DNA of 64,000 bases. It comes from Ostrinia nubilalis (taxonomy: Eukaryota; Arthropoda; Insecta; Lepidoptera; Crambidae). The notes under the pieces are model-generated. The model did not search any database, was not told the DNA's origin, and saw nothing but the letters and a program-made list of their open reading frames with translations. Location of the stretch: contig NC_087100.1 in the NCBI RefSeq assembly GCF_963855985.1, forward strand, positions 3,693,001 through 3,757,000, read 5' to 3'. The position numbers and the translations under genes were made by a program. Of this stretch, positions 22,723 through 32,929 are shown in pieces (position 1 is the first letter of the stretch; each line of letters opens with the position of its first letter).

Positions 22723-24516
22723 TAGTCACGTAGCATCAATCTCAGCTGAGGTAGAGCGAGAGGAGTGGACTCTAGGTTATAGGCGCCAGGTGGTAAGAGG
22801 TGCCAAAATACACTGTTTTAATATACGGCACTGCGTTCAGTAGGTAGAGACGACACTCGGCATCTCAGGGTCGAAGCTTTCTCTTGTACCGTGACTGTCA
22901 CCAACCAAAAGTTTTCGGAAATAAACATAGAAATTGAAAGCATTTAAAGAGGGAATGTGCTATCAAAAGTGTCTAAATAGAAACAAGGTTCAGCAGTTTA
23001 GCACTTTCATGGACAGTGAACTGCTATAGCATTCATGACTATTAAACTTTTATTGTGTCTGGGTTACTGTCCGGGAAAGTGTTAGTAACTTTATTAATGT
23101 ACAGATGAATATTCTAAAATCTTTTTGTTGCTTCCTAAGTCCTAACCGCTGTGAATGAACGCATGCGCACGAGATTTCGAAACTAATTCTCGGTATACGC
23201 TAATGGCTGCACCGCATTTATTATTGTCAGTTCATTCATTCGAGTACAGGTGTCAACTAGGGAGCTTACGGCAGAAATATATCGCATCTTAAAACTAGTG
23301 AAATTAGTTCAATCTGGTCTGGTAGCCATTAAACGTTGTCAATTCAGATTTTCTCTCTTCATTTTTGCTACAGAATTTTATTAACAGACTTTTGCAACGA
23401 ACGTTCTTTAGCTGAAACTAAGAAGGGATACCTCCGCGTGCATTATTGACACAGGCTAACCATTCAGGAATCTTGAATGTCTGGAAATTCTCACCTGAAT
23501 ATCACTGATAACTTTTTATACCAGTAAGTGCATTCGTCCAGGATGTTGTTCTTTGACGCAAGCAACACCGCAGGCAACTGCTAGTGGACATTAAACGGAA
23601 GAGGAAAGCTGTGCTATTCGCAGCCGTACTTGATCTAAATTAAGATGCGTAGGGTAACGCCCCCCATTCTGCTGTCAGTTGGGCGGCGTTTGTCAGCGGC
23701 CGGGTCTGATTAAACGGCTGGGTTGTGCTGAATGGTGATTGCTCGTGACAAGACGTTTAGCAAGGGGCTGTGGGTTACGTTCTTGGAAAGTTCTTGGATT
23801 GTGCAGTCATTTTAGATGTTTTCTTGACGCCACGCTATGTAGAGACCGGGTTGAAACAGTGCTTACTACCTGCCGACTCAGTATGGTGGAGATTTTACCA
23901 GGGACACAGAAATTGCTTTAATTCAGCATTGTCGCTCATGAAAACAAACCAACTGAAGCAAACCCATATCAAAAGGGACACAATTTTACCTACTTAATAA
24001 ATATAGGTATAATTTCGTTTGGTATCGTTCCAACATACGTCAACTTTTACGTAAATATTAAAGTGTTTTTGAGGGTGATTGTTTTGTGTAGTCTGATCTG
24101 TCTACCTACCTATACCTAATGTCTTGCTGAGGGTGAATGTTTTTAGCTTTAGTTTAATGTTTTAGTAGCCACTGCCTAGTACAAAAGCTAAGAAAGAGCA
24201 TGTTTTACTCGCTATTAAACGCTATGATTTCATGTCCAATGGTTTGATGTTAGGTGTTATACTGGTGCGTTTGTTTACCGATTACCTATTCCCTGTTATA
24301 ACCCAAGAAATAGGTCTACGTTCCCAGTTCGGAACGTTTGTAAACACGAATATTTCCGTGCTTCCCACTTGGTCGTCGAAAGCGTTCAATCAATCCGCAC
24401 CGGTGTTTGCCTTTGCGTTATTTTTACAGCTAGCTACAAAGATATTGTTACGTAAATTATAGACAAAATTACCTCATACCTATTCTTTAGTTGGTGCTAG
24501 AAAACAATAGATTCCC
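22723..24516. other. Intergenic, no gene recognised
   Basis: No open frame above 76 codons and no recognised repeat. Nothing further seen. Confidence 0.5.
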
Positions 24517-24520
24517 TTAA

Positions 24521-25445
24521 CACATTTAATGCCGAATACACGGCGCCGTGGAGCGGTAGGAGGCCACTTCCACGGCACCGTGGAGGGGCGGGGGGCCGAG
24601 CACACGGCGCCGTGGATCGCGACCGTATCGTTTCTATGAGGCTGTATGCCGCCGGCTTTCACGGCAGGGTCACGTAGCTCGTGCAGCCACACGCACGATT
24701 TGTCGATCTCACAAATACTTTTTTCGGATTTTGACTAGCGTGATATTTGTATTTTATAGACGGCTGTCAATCACGCGTAATTTTCGCGCCAAAATGAGTG
24801 AAGTGTCGGGTCCGTCGAAGCGCTTTTCTACTGATAATTCTTCGATTTCTGGTGCTAAAATATGAATTTGTGACAAAATAATATAATCAAAAATATATAA
24901 ACACATATATATATTTATATGAATGTAAAGGATGCGACAGATCGCCAGGTTTCTGTACCCAATGTTTTTGTAATTTTCATTCATAGTTTTCAGACTTTTA
25001 AGCATTTTATTTTTTAGAAACAAAACTTTTTCCTGTTTTTCATATAAATTTACGATTTGTGTATGTTTTTCTTTTGAATTTTATCTTTTTTAATAATAAA
25101 CACTAAATTTTTAAGTTCCACAAATGATTAATTGTTTATTTTCATCCATTAACCTAATAATAAAATATAAATAAACCATAAAATAGATTAAAACAAGATA
25201 ATCTCTCCTCCCCACGGCGCCGTGTTGTCGGCCACACACATGCTGCCAGGCCGACTACACGGCACCGTGGATTATCCTTTTTTTTACTTAAATTCATTCC
25301 AAATGACTTTTTTTTTTGATAAATCGTCCTAGGGTGCCTTCTATTAACTATAGAAACATTAAAATAATTTGGTCCTACGCGAACATCTTTGATGATAAGG
25401 TGGGAATTGCACATACATCTCAGTATTAAATAGGCATTAAATGTG
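24521..25445. mobile_element. piggyBac-like MITE with palindromic CACGGCGCCGTG boxes
   Basis: TTAA target duplications (24517-24520 and 25446-25449) enclose perfect 13-bp inverted ends CACATTTAATGCC / GGCATTAAATGTG. Five 12-bp palindromes of the form CACGGC(G/A)CCGTG lie near the two ends: 24539-24550, 24571-24582, 24603-24614, 25213-25224, 25258-25269. The interior is AT-rich and has no transposase. TTAA plus a short perfect inverted repeat is the piggyBac signature. Confidence 0.85.
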
Positions 25446-25449
25446 TTAA

Positions 25450-25875
25450 ACTAGGTAAGTAACTATTTCCCTTCAGTAAGTGGCAGGCCTGTCTTGTGCA
25501 TAAGGACAGACTCCCCCGTGGCTGTTTTGAGCTGTGTTTTGATAATCTTCAGTCATCATCCAGTATTGACAGTATCCAAGGACGCCCTTTTTGACAACGT
25601 GGGTTGCCGTAAGCCAGCCAATAACCGGATGTAATCCAACGCATGCGCTACGGCAACCCGTCACCGTTTCCTCGGCGTGCGCTGTCCACGCATGCGCGGT
25701 TCTTCGCCTTTTAGCTGCGCTGCTTAGCAACCAAGCCGACGACGTGACGTGTTGATAACAATGATGACATATGGGATGTTTAAATGTGCTGTGTTTTTAT
25801 ATTTTATTTTTTATGAGTTTTTGGAATCCTTTTTATTAGTTTAGCGTCATAATTACTCTATTTGTCTTGACGTGA
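25450..25875. other. Probable 5' region of the RLE retrotransposon
   Basis: GC-richer than the surroundings, with an inverted pair GGGTTGCCGTA (25602) / TACGGCAACCC (25648) able to form a stem. It leads directly to the zinc-finger ORF. The element's true 5' end is not visible. Confidence 0.35.
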
Positions 25876-26283
25876 ATGTCGGCAAGTTCTTCAATTCCTG
25901 GCAGCGACGACGTACAACTGGTACAATGCCCTCATTGCCCACAGCCCCGGTTTTTTAAAGGTAACCGGGGCTTGAATATACACATTGGCAGATGTCATAA
26001 ACCCCCTCATGTTTCCTCACCAACAGTTTCTCCAGCTCCACACCCGGCTAACCAACCTCTTTGGCAAACTCTCGGCAACCTAAAAAATTCACTTCCACTC
26101 TTGAAAAGAATCCCTCGTTCTGCACGGCCTTCAGTCGCTGTTGCTCTAGCACATTGCATCGAGCATGTGATTAGAGTAAACACGACTGAGAGCTGGGCAG
26201 AACTCCTAACGTTTTCCTATAGAATCCTACATATCAATCAAAATATAGTTCATTCAACTTATGATGGTGATTTAGACAGATAA
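25876..26283 (+). CDS. Zinc-finger N-terminal part of an RLE-type non-LTR retrotransposon
   Basis: A 135-codon frame opening with an acidic/serine leader and one C2H2 finger: Cys18, Cys21, His36, His41 (C-x2-C-x14-H-x4-H). It is followed by a proline-rich linker and a segment containing ESWAELLTFSYRIL. Fingers of this kind precede the reverse transcriptase in R2/NeSL-type LINEs, where they help recognise target DNA. Here the frame ends in TAA and the RT ORF starts 2.1 kb downstream at 28395 on the same strand, with a short LTR element between. It is therefore either a separate first ORF or the amino end of a once-continuous ORF broken by mutation and insertion. The RT ORF has no finger of its own at its start, which supports the two belonging together. 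Retrotransposon gene, not a host gene. Confidence 0.65.
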   Translation: MSASSSIPGSDDVQLVQCPHCPQPRFFKGNRGLNIHIGRCHKPPHVSSPTVSPAPHPANQPLWQTLGNLKNSLPLLKRIPRSARPSVAVALAHCIEHVIRVNTTESWAELLTFSYRILHINQNIVHSTYDGDLDR

Positions 26284-26424
26284 AACGTTTCGTTTTATGA
26301 TTCTAACTTTCTACGAATAAAAATATTGAGTTGTAAAAATCAATTACTTTTGTGTGTTTTCATCCTTCCAAAATATCAATCACTAATCTTTCTCAATTAA
26401 CCTAAACAAGAATTTCTATTTATT

Positions 26425-26766
26425 TGTCGGCGCCGGACACAGATGCTGCAAATTATTATTGATGATTAATAGTACCAATCTTAATATTATGTTATCTGTA
26501 GAAATCTGTAGAGCAGAAGGTTTGTGATTCCTAAACGTAACACCCGACTGATGCGCAGAAAAAGATAACTGTCAATCAGTTGTGTCATGTCAAGTGTGAG
26601 CAGGCGGCTGCGAGGTTATCTTTGAAAGCGTGTTGAGTTTGGTGGAACGTTAAATTGTAGGAAAAGTGATTGTCAACCATCCAAGATATTATCTCCTTGC
26701 CCGTTAACCCACGCCAATGGAGATTCCACCCCTAGAGTTCCTTCTGATAGAGACCCAGTGCCTTTA
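26425..26766. repeat. Left LTR of the TRIM-like element
   Basis: 342-bp direct repeat ending GACCCAGTGCCTTTA, followed by the candidate primer-binding site. Confidence 0.75.
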
Positions 26767-27034
26767 TCAGAAGTGGGATTCGAAGGGCACTATTCAAAGG
26801 AGATAAATCTTTCAGCATGCACACCTACGCTACGCAACTCATCAAGTTTTACATGGAGGATGCTGGCTCAGACATTGAGAGTTGGTGCAGGTTGACGGAA
26901 ATTATTGTGATTGACGTAAACTGGAAGGGCCTTTGTGAGTGAGTGAGTTGAGGGGGCCGGGCCAAGGGCGCCCGGGCCACCCTGTTGCCGTGGTTGAAGG
27001 GGCTGTTTACGCCCGGGCCACGCTGATGTAATGT

Positions 27035-27400
27035 TGGTTTCCTGGTCGCATGGCTGCATGCCTGGATCAGCAGTAGTAGTGGTGCGGTTTGAGGTAAATG
27101 GTTGAAGGAGCCTTGGCTTAAGCCTTGCGCGTCGGGCCATGTTACCTAAACTCTGGTTTCCTGGTCGCATGGCTGCATGCCTGGATCAGCAGTAGTAGTG
27201 GTGCGGTTTGAGGTAAATGGTTGAAGGAGCCTTGGCTTAAGCCTTGCGCGTCGGGCCATGTTACCTAAACCCCGGTTTCCTGGTCGAAGGGGCCTCACGC
27301 CCGGGCCAGCTGTAATGTTTTGGTTTCCTGGTCGGGCTTCGCGCCCGGGCCAGCTGTAATGGTTTGGTTTCCTGATCCAGGGTCATCACGCCCTGATCAG
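27035..27400. repeat. Tandem repeats inside the TRIM-like element
   Basis: A 120-bp unit starting GGTTTCCTGGTCGCATGGC occurs at 27035 and 27155. Shorter decayed units starting GGTTTCCTGGTC follow near 27275 and 27320 and a variant near 27365. Most contain palindromic GCCCGGGC or GGGCCAT words. Confidence 0.8.
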
Positions 27401-27544
27401 CTGTATTTATTGTGATTCTACGATCTGATATTCGCACGCTCTGTAGTCAGGAATGGACGAGCTGTGATAATGAGAAATTGAATGTTTACAGATGGACAAA
27501 CCCTGGACTAAGCGCACGAGGCCGTGCGATAGTCAGGCTGGCCG

Positions 27545-27886
27545 TGTCGGCGCCGGACACAGATGCTGCAAATTATTATTGATGATTAATAGTACCAATC
27601 TTAATATTATGTTATCTGTAGAAATCTGTAGAGCAGAAGGTTTGTGATTCCTAAACGTAACACCCGACTGATGCGCAGAAAAAGATAACTGTCAATCAGT
27701 TGTGTCATGTCAAGTGTGAGCAGGCGGCTGCGAGGTTATCTTTGAAAGCGTGTTGAGTTTGGTGGAACGTTAAATTGTAGGAAAAGTGATTGTCAACCAT
27801 CCAAGATATTATCTCCTTGCCCGTTAACCCACGCCAATGGAGATTCCACCCCTAGAGTTCCTTCTGATAGAGACCCAGTGCCTTTA
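27545..27886. repeat. Right LTR of the TRIM-like element
   Basis: Reads the same as the left LTR over its whole length by eye. No strong polypurine tract precedes it. Confidence 0.75.
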
Positions 27887-27894
27887 TATTTATT

Positions 27895-28394
27895 AGTTTA
27901 TTATTTAGAAAAAATTGTGAAAAAATATTAAATGAATTGCTTCTGCGTTAGTCGGAACTTTTGCTCATAGGGATGGGACATAAACAATCGCAATAAATCA
28001 GTAATCGGCATGGTGGTCATCTTACCATCGAATCACGATTATTATCTCAGGCAGGTCAAAGCTAAGTCAGTACGTGTGCGTTTGCCTTTGATGACGGTTT
28101 TGTTTTATGCGATTTCTCCACGTATTGTTTGTTATTGTTATTTTGATGTTTTATTGAATAAAATGCATATATTTAATTCTTTGTGATTTATTTTGTACCA
28201 CTAAGAATATTCACGTTTATTCCATTTCCAGATAGTTCAAATTCATAGATATAATTTTGATCAAGATTAAAAATCAAACAAATAAAAGGCGATTAGATTT
28301 CTATAGAAAAAATTCTCGATTCTAAAAAATATCGATTAGGTTTATAAGGAGCGCCTCACTAAATAGAAGTGTCATAATCACCATCTTACGCTGA
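27895..28394. other. Gap between TRIM-like element and RT ORF
   Basis: AT-rich, no coding frame. It may be retrotransposon inter-ORF sequence or another insertion. The transition to good coding sequence is abrupt just before the ATG at 28395. Confidence 0.35.
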
Positions 28395-30899
28395 ATGGAC
28401 TATAATAGCATGTCATTAACACAAAAAATAAAAGAAAACTGCCGTCTAAATCCCTCCGTTCATTCCATTGTTATTCCTCCCTCTCGGCCCCAAAATTCCA
28501 ATAAATCCATTAAATTAATTGAATCAAAAGTTAGCGATGGTGATCTCCGTGGAGCCGCTAATCTTTTATTTAGCAACGATGTTGTCGCCGTCGACTGCCA
28601 GGAAACACTCAGTGCTCTTGAGGATAAGCACCCACCTCCAGCACCGAATCTCCTCATGCCTCCGCCTCCTGATCCTACCGCTGCCCACATAATCTGCAAA
28701 GATGATGACGTATCGTCTGCCATCTTTTCATTCAAAAGCGGGTCTGCCAGCGGCCTAGACGGTCTTTCACCTCAACACCTGAAAGACCTTCTCTCTGTCT
28801 CAGTCGGTGACGCTGGCAGAGTATTATTACACAATATGACTCTTTTGGTAAACCTAATGCTATCCGGCGAAGTCCCAGCTGATATTATCGAAATTCTTTA
28901 TGGAGCCAACTTAATAGCTTTACGGAAAAAAGATGGCGGCATTCGCCCTATAGCTGTTGGCTCCACCCTTCGCCGTATAGCATCCAAAATTTGCTGTTCT
29001 CACATTTTACCTACCGTTTCTGCAGAGTTCCAACCAGTACAGCTTGGTTTCGGCGTCAAAGGTGGATGCGAAGCAGCCGTTCACGCTCTCCGTACCTTCC
29101 TGTCACTTGACGCCGCGGAGGTGGTGCTGAAGGTGGATGTCAAGAACGCCTTCAACTCGGTAGATAGAGGTGCCTTGCTTTCAGCCATTCATCAAAAAGT
29201 TCCTCATATTTACAATTATCTTTGGCAATGCTATAGCAAACCCACAAAATTAATTTTCAAAAACAACCTATTATATTCATCTGTCGGCTGTCAGCAAGGA
29301 GATCCTCTCGGGCCCGCTATTTTTAGTTTGGCAATACAACCCATTATTGATTCACTAAATTCAAAATTTAATGTGTGGTACCTAGATGACGGAACTATCG
29401 CTGGCGATATTTCATCCGTTCTCTCAGACTTCCACACCATCATTGATAAATTCAAAAGTATCGGACTTGATCTCAATTATTCAAAATGCGAGCTATTTAT
29501 CCCAGAATCAAAATTTTCACATGTTCAGTTACAAGACATTATTACAAAATTTTCGGCTTTAGCTCCCAATATCAAAATTCTCAATAATACGTCACTCCGT
29601 CTTTTAGGTTCCCCTATTTTTGACGAGGCTATTCCGATTTTTATTAATGAACAAATTTCCAAATTTCAGCAGTCCTCCGAAAATATGCTAAAGATAAACC
29701 CTCACATGGCTTTGTATTTAATCCGTTTTTGCGCATACGCCCCAAAATTTATATATTTTTTACGTAGTACCCATTTTTGGCTTTTTCCAGGACTACTATC
29801 AACCATTGATAGTTCGCTCAGGGAGACACTCTCCAAAATTCTAAATTGTGCATTTAGCGATAACGCCTGGAAACAGGCCTCTCTCCCTGTACGTTTCGGA
29901 GGACTAGGCACACGTCAGATATCGCATATTGCCCTTCCAGCTTTTCTGTCTTCTGCGTATGGTACAGCCGAACTCTTTAATAAATTACTATCCCCTTCTT
30001 TAGGGGTAGTGGAGTTGGCTCACCTCGCAGAGGCCAGAAACGCTTGGACTAGGGCATGCCCGGGAGCCGATCCACCTACCTCTCTGTCGTCTCAGAGGCA
30101 GTGGGACGAGCCGCTCTGTTTGCGTTTTCAGAGTGATCTATTGGCTTCCTCCGAAAATGCTGCAGAGCGTGCTCGCCTACTAGCGGTCTTTCAGGCAGAG
30201 TCCGGTTATTGGCTACATGCTCTCCCTTCGGCCAATATCGGGACTCTGCTTGACAGGAGTACACTGTCCCTTGCCATTTCCCTTAGACTTGGCGTCAAGA
30301 CAAACCATCCCCATCGCTGTCGTTGCGGTACTCGCGTCGGTGAGTTAGGACACCATGGCCTCTCATGCCAAATGAGCGCTGGTCGAGTCTCCCGACACGC
30401 CTGCATCAATGACGTCATCCGCAGAGCTCTTGTCGCCGTCAATGTGCCAGCAGTTTTAGAGCCTAACGGCATATTCCGTGACGACGGCAAGAGACCTGAC
30501 GGCATGACGCTCATTCCCTGCCTGAAGCAGGGACGTCCTCTTGTGTGGGACGCAACATGCGCGGATACGCTTGCTCCGTCTCATACAGGAGGTACCTCCC
30601 TTGCCGCAGGCGCGGCGGCGGCCTCGGCTGAGTGCTCCAAGCGGCGCAAATATGCAGCTCTCAATGAGAGTTATATATTTGTGCCGTTTGGGGTTGAGAC
30701 TATGGGACCATGGGGTCCAAGCGCTCGTTCCTTTTATAAGGAACTGGCAAAGAGGCTCACCGAGGTGACCGGTGATCAAAAGGCTGGCAGCTATTTTGGT
30801 CAGAGAATTAGCCTGGCGATTCAACGTGGCAATGCTGCCAGCCTTTTGGGCACCATTCCTGACTGCGGCGCTGGGGGTGAAGTATTTTTTATTTTGTAA
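28395..30899 (+). CDS. Reverse transcriptase with C-terminal restriction-like endonuclease (non-LTR retrotransposon)
   Basis: An uninterrupted 834-codon frame. RT motifs: GGIRPIAVGSTLRR before the palm, KVDVKNAFNSVDR (catalytic Asp248), QQGDPLGP (300-307), and YLDDG (329-333). The C-terminal third holds a CCHC knuckle CRCGTRVGELGHHGLSC (about 642-658), then RPDG (700-703) and WDATCAD (Asp719). The CCHC knuckle followed by (R/K)PD and a downstream Asp is the layout of the restriction-like endonuclease of R2/R4/NeSL/CRE-type LINEs, which nick target DNA to prime reverse transcription. There is no AP endonuclease ahead of the RT. The 3'UTR is short and ends in an (AAT)n tract near 30975. Catalytic motifs are all intact and there are no internal stops, so the copy may be young. 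The clade cannot be decided by eye. The start chosen is the first ATG; an earlier in-frame beginning joined to the zinc-finger ORF is possible. Confidence 0.85.
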   Translation: MDYNSMSLTQKIKENCRLNPSVHSIVIPPSRPQNSNKSIKLIESKVSDGDLRGAANLLFSNDVVAVDCQETLSALEDKHPPPAPNLLMPPPPDPTAAHIICKDDDVSSAIFSFKSGSASGLDGLSPQHLKDLLSVSVGDAGRVLLHNMTLLVNLMLSGEVPADIIEILYGANLIALRKKDGGIRPIAVGSTLRRIASKICCSHILPTVSAEFQPVQLGFGVKGGCEAAVHALRTFLSLDAAEVVLKVDVKNAFNSVDRGALLSAIHQKVPHIYNYLWQCYSKPTKLIFKNNLLYSSVGCQQGDPLGPAIFSLAIQPIIDSLNSKFNVWYLDDGTIAGDISSVLSDFHTIIDKFKSIGLDLNYSKCELFIPESKFSHVQLQDIITKFSALAPNIKILNNTSLRLLGSPIFDEAIPIFINEQISKFQQSSENMLKINPHMALYLIRFCAYAPKFIYFLRSTHFWLFPGLLSTIDSSLRETLSKILNCAFSDNAWKQASLPVRFGGLGTRQISHIALPAFLSSAYGTAELFNKLLSPSLGVVELAHLAEARNAWTRACPGADPPTSLSSQRQWDEPLCLRFQSDLLASSENAAERARLLAVFQAESGYWLHALPSANIGTLLDRSTLSLAISLRLGVKTNHPHRCRCGTRVGELGHHGLSCQMSAGRVSRHACINDVIRRALVAVNVPAVLEPNGIFRDDGKRPDGMTLIPCLKQGRPLVWDATCADTLAPSHTGGTSLAAGAAAASAECSKRRKYAALNESYIFVPFGVETMGPWGPSARSFYKELAKRLTEVTGDQKAGSYFGQRISLAIQRGNAASLLGTIPDCGAGGEVFFIL

Positions 30900-31000
30900 A
30901 TAGTTTTTATCATTAGTAATTTTTAAATTTTAGTTTTTAAGTCATTTTAAGTTAATGTAATAATATGATAAAGTAAAATAATAATAATAAATAATTCCCG
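30900..31000 (+). other. 3'UTR and (AAT)n end of the RLE retrotransposon
   Basis: AT-rich trailer ending in AATAATAATAATAAATAA at about 30979. Short simple-repeat ends are typical of non-LTR elements. Confidence 0.6.
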
Positions 31001-31033
31001 TTTTCTCTAATAGTAGTTTATTCAGTATTAACG

Positions 31034-31118
31034 CTTGTCGCAGAACCGGTCTTTGTGGAAAACCTTGGGGAAGGCCTTTGTCTAGCAGTGGACGTCTTTC
31101 GGCTGAAACGAACGAAAT
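31034..31118 (+). mobile_element. RTE-like LINE 3' end
   Basis: Encodes NRSLWKTLGKAFV-like then QQWTSFG-type ending (here shifted), then GGCTGAAACGAACGAA. Strongly 5'-truncated. Confidence 0.7.
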
Positions 31119-31989
31119 GCTTATCGACTTACTTATCTCTTAGAAGTAAGAGTTCTTCTATGACCGTAAATACGTAATTAAAACTAAGAAGTGTTGAAAA
31201 CACATTTTTGGGTCAGTTTTGCTTCCAATATTTTATTAGAATGATAAAAGATCGCGGAAATCAGACATTGGAATTCGAGTAAGTTTATTTGCCTTGTCAA
31301 ATTCGGTTCGATTTGTGTCAAATTTTTATGGGGCGGGACGGGATGCGAGATGTAGCAATAGCTTTCCATTTCCGTTTGATATTTATTTTCGACAAGATCC
31401 ACCGAATGCTTTTTGGAGCTACGTTATAATTTTAACTAAGTCTGACGAAGAAGAAGAGGGTTTAATTTTTAGTATCAAAAATATCAGTCGAGTTCAGAAA
31501 GAATAACATGCCATGCTATTATTTTTCGGAAGCTTTGTACAGTGGCCAGTTAAGGATGATTTATGTCCAAAAACCCACAAAAGTCAAGTCTTTTATCATT
31601 ATTTAAAGATTCCCTTCTACTCGAGATGATAAAATCATCTCGAATAAAAGTGTAATGTTGTTTAAAATTTGAATGCGACATTAATAGGCCATAACGTTGA
31701 ACGGGATTCGTTTTGCGGACAGCGGATTATGAAAACTTTCCACAACTTCCACTTTGTGATGGTTTGTTTGACTCGGTTGTTTTTGGTTGAAAAATGTATT
31801 GGTTTTATGATCTGACGCTCTTGGCATTGAAGGTTTACTGATGCGATACATACATTAACCTTTGTCATTGTGATAACATTGAGGATAATATTTTTTCGGT
31901 ACGAGTAAAATTAATTTTAAAAGTTTTGTGTCCAGACTTTCTTCGATAGACATAGGAAAGAGTGTCGTCATAGGTCCTTAGTGTTCATT
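31119..31989. other. Intergenic, no gene recognised
   Basis: AT-rich. A small perfect palindrome CGAGATGATAAAATCATCTCG lies near 31623. No gene. Confidence 0.5.
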
Positions 31990-31992
31990 ATA

Positions 31993-32300
31993 TCATCATC
32001 ATTTCAGCCACAGGACGTCCACTGCTGAACATAGGCTTCCCCCAATGATTTCAACATCGCCCGGTTGGTAGCGGCCTGCATCCAGCGCCTTCCTGCTACC
32101 TTTATGAGGTCGTCAGTCTACCTTGTGGGTGGACGTCCTACACTGCGTTTTCCATTACGTGGTCTCCACTACAAAACCTATCGGCATTTCTGCGTACTAC
32201 CTATGTGCCCTGCCCATTGCCACTTCAGCTTGCTAATCCGTCGGGCTGTGTCAGCGACTTTAGTTCGTTTACAGATCTCTTCATTTCTGTTATACCTAAG
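31993..32300 (-). mobile_element. RTE-like LINE fragment, second subfamily
   Basis: The minus strand reads the end of an RTE-type frame: [24 protein letters not shown] and [14 protein letters not shown], then the tail GGCTGAAATGATGATG. Upstream it extends further than the other copies (through the RPRNGKRSVGRPPTR-like region to about 32300). Confidence 0.75.
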
Positions 32301-32597
32301 ACGAGTAAATAATAATATGAACTCCGTTACAGTATTACGTTTCATGGAATCTTACGACAGCCAGATCGAGGTCACAACTTCCTACGGAGGTGCCAAACTA
32401 CACAATGTTGAATGGCTCCTGGGAAAACTATGTCACTGACAGATAGCTTGTGTTACTGACACTCGATGAGAGGAGACAGTGTATAATTTTATGTCTAAGC
32501 TAAATGAGTGGTCTATCAACGCCACAACATAGTAAAAAGTTTAAAAAGTTTTGTAAAAACTACTGGAGTCTACACAAAATTTGGCACGACATTAAGA

Positions 32598-32695
32598 GTA
32601 TTTTTTTTTTATCCACAACGAGGAAGCTCTTAGCTTGAATCTCACCTGATGGTAAGTGATGATCAGGCCGAAGGTCGAAGCGAACAGTAACTTTT
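32598..32695 (-). mobile_element. CR1/Zenon-like LINE 3' tail
   Basis: The complement reads GCTTCGACCTTCGGCCTGAT followed by CATCACTTACCATCAGGTGAG, matching the plus-strand copy at 43800-43870. Confidence 0.6.
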
Positions 32696-32823
32696 AACAG
32701 TAACGTCAGTAACTAAGCATCTATTGATGTACTTAGTATGTAAGTAGGTAAGTAAAAAGCTTTCGTTATGAATGGAGTTTTCACAATTTTCCCAATGAAA
32801 AGAAAAGGGTTTTACAGTTTATA

Positions 32824-32910
32824 CAGGGTGATATAATTGCATAATACTACGAGTATGTATCATGAGTAGTCTCAATTTACAACGATGCCAACGATTAAAA
32901 TTTCACCCTG
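32824..32910. mobile_element. 87-bp TA-flanked MITE
   Basis: Ends CAGGGTGATAT and AATTTCACCCTG are imperfect inverted repeats with TA on both sides; related tips to the 22555 and 47744 copies. Confidence 0.6.
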
Positions 32911-32929
32911 TATGTGTTTACAGGTGTAT

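Larger units (their letters stand above)
26425..27886. mobile_element. Short non-autonomous LTR retrotransposon (TRIM-like)
   Basis: Two 342-bp direct repeats (26425-26766 and 27545-27886) appear identical and begin TGTCGGCGCCGGACAC. The direct repeat TATTTATT flanks the unit (26417-26424, 27887-27894). Just inside the left LTR is TCAGAAGTGGGATTCGAA, which resembles the complement of a tRNA T-arm/acceptor (tRNA-Leu type, from memory), a likely primer-binding site. The 778-bp interior has no gag or pol. An 8-bp duplication is longer than the usual 4-6, and the LTRs do not end in CA. Confidence 0.7.

Noticed and set aside
26868..27170. 100-codon minus open frame in the TRIM interior
   Set aside because: Arises from the tandem repeats; no gag or pol similarity.
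27035..27270. CRISPR-like direct repeats
   Set aside because: Two long adjacent units with no short unique spacers, in an animal genome; simple tandem duplication.
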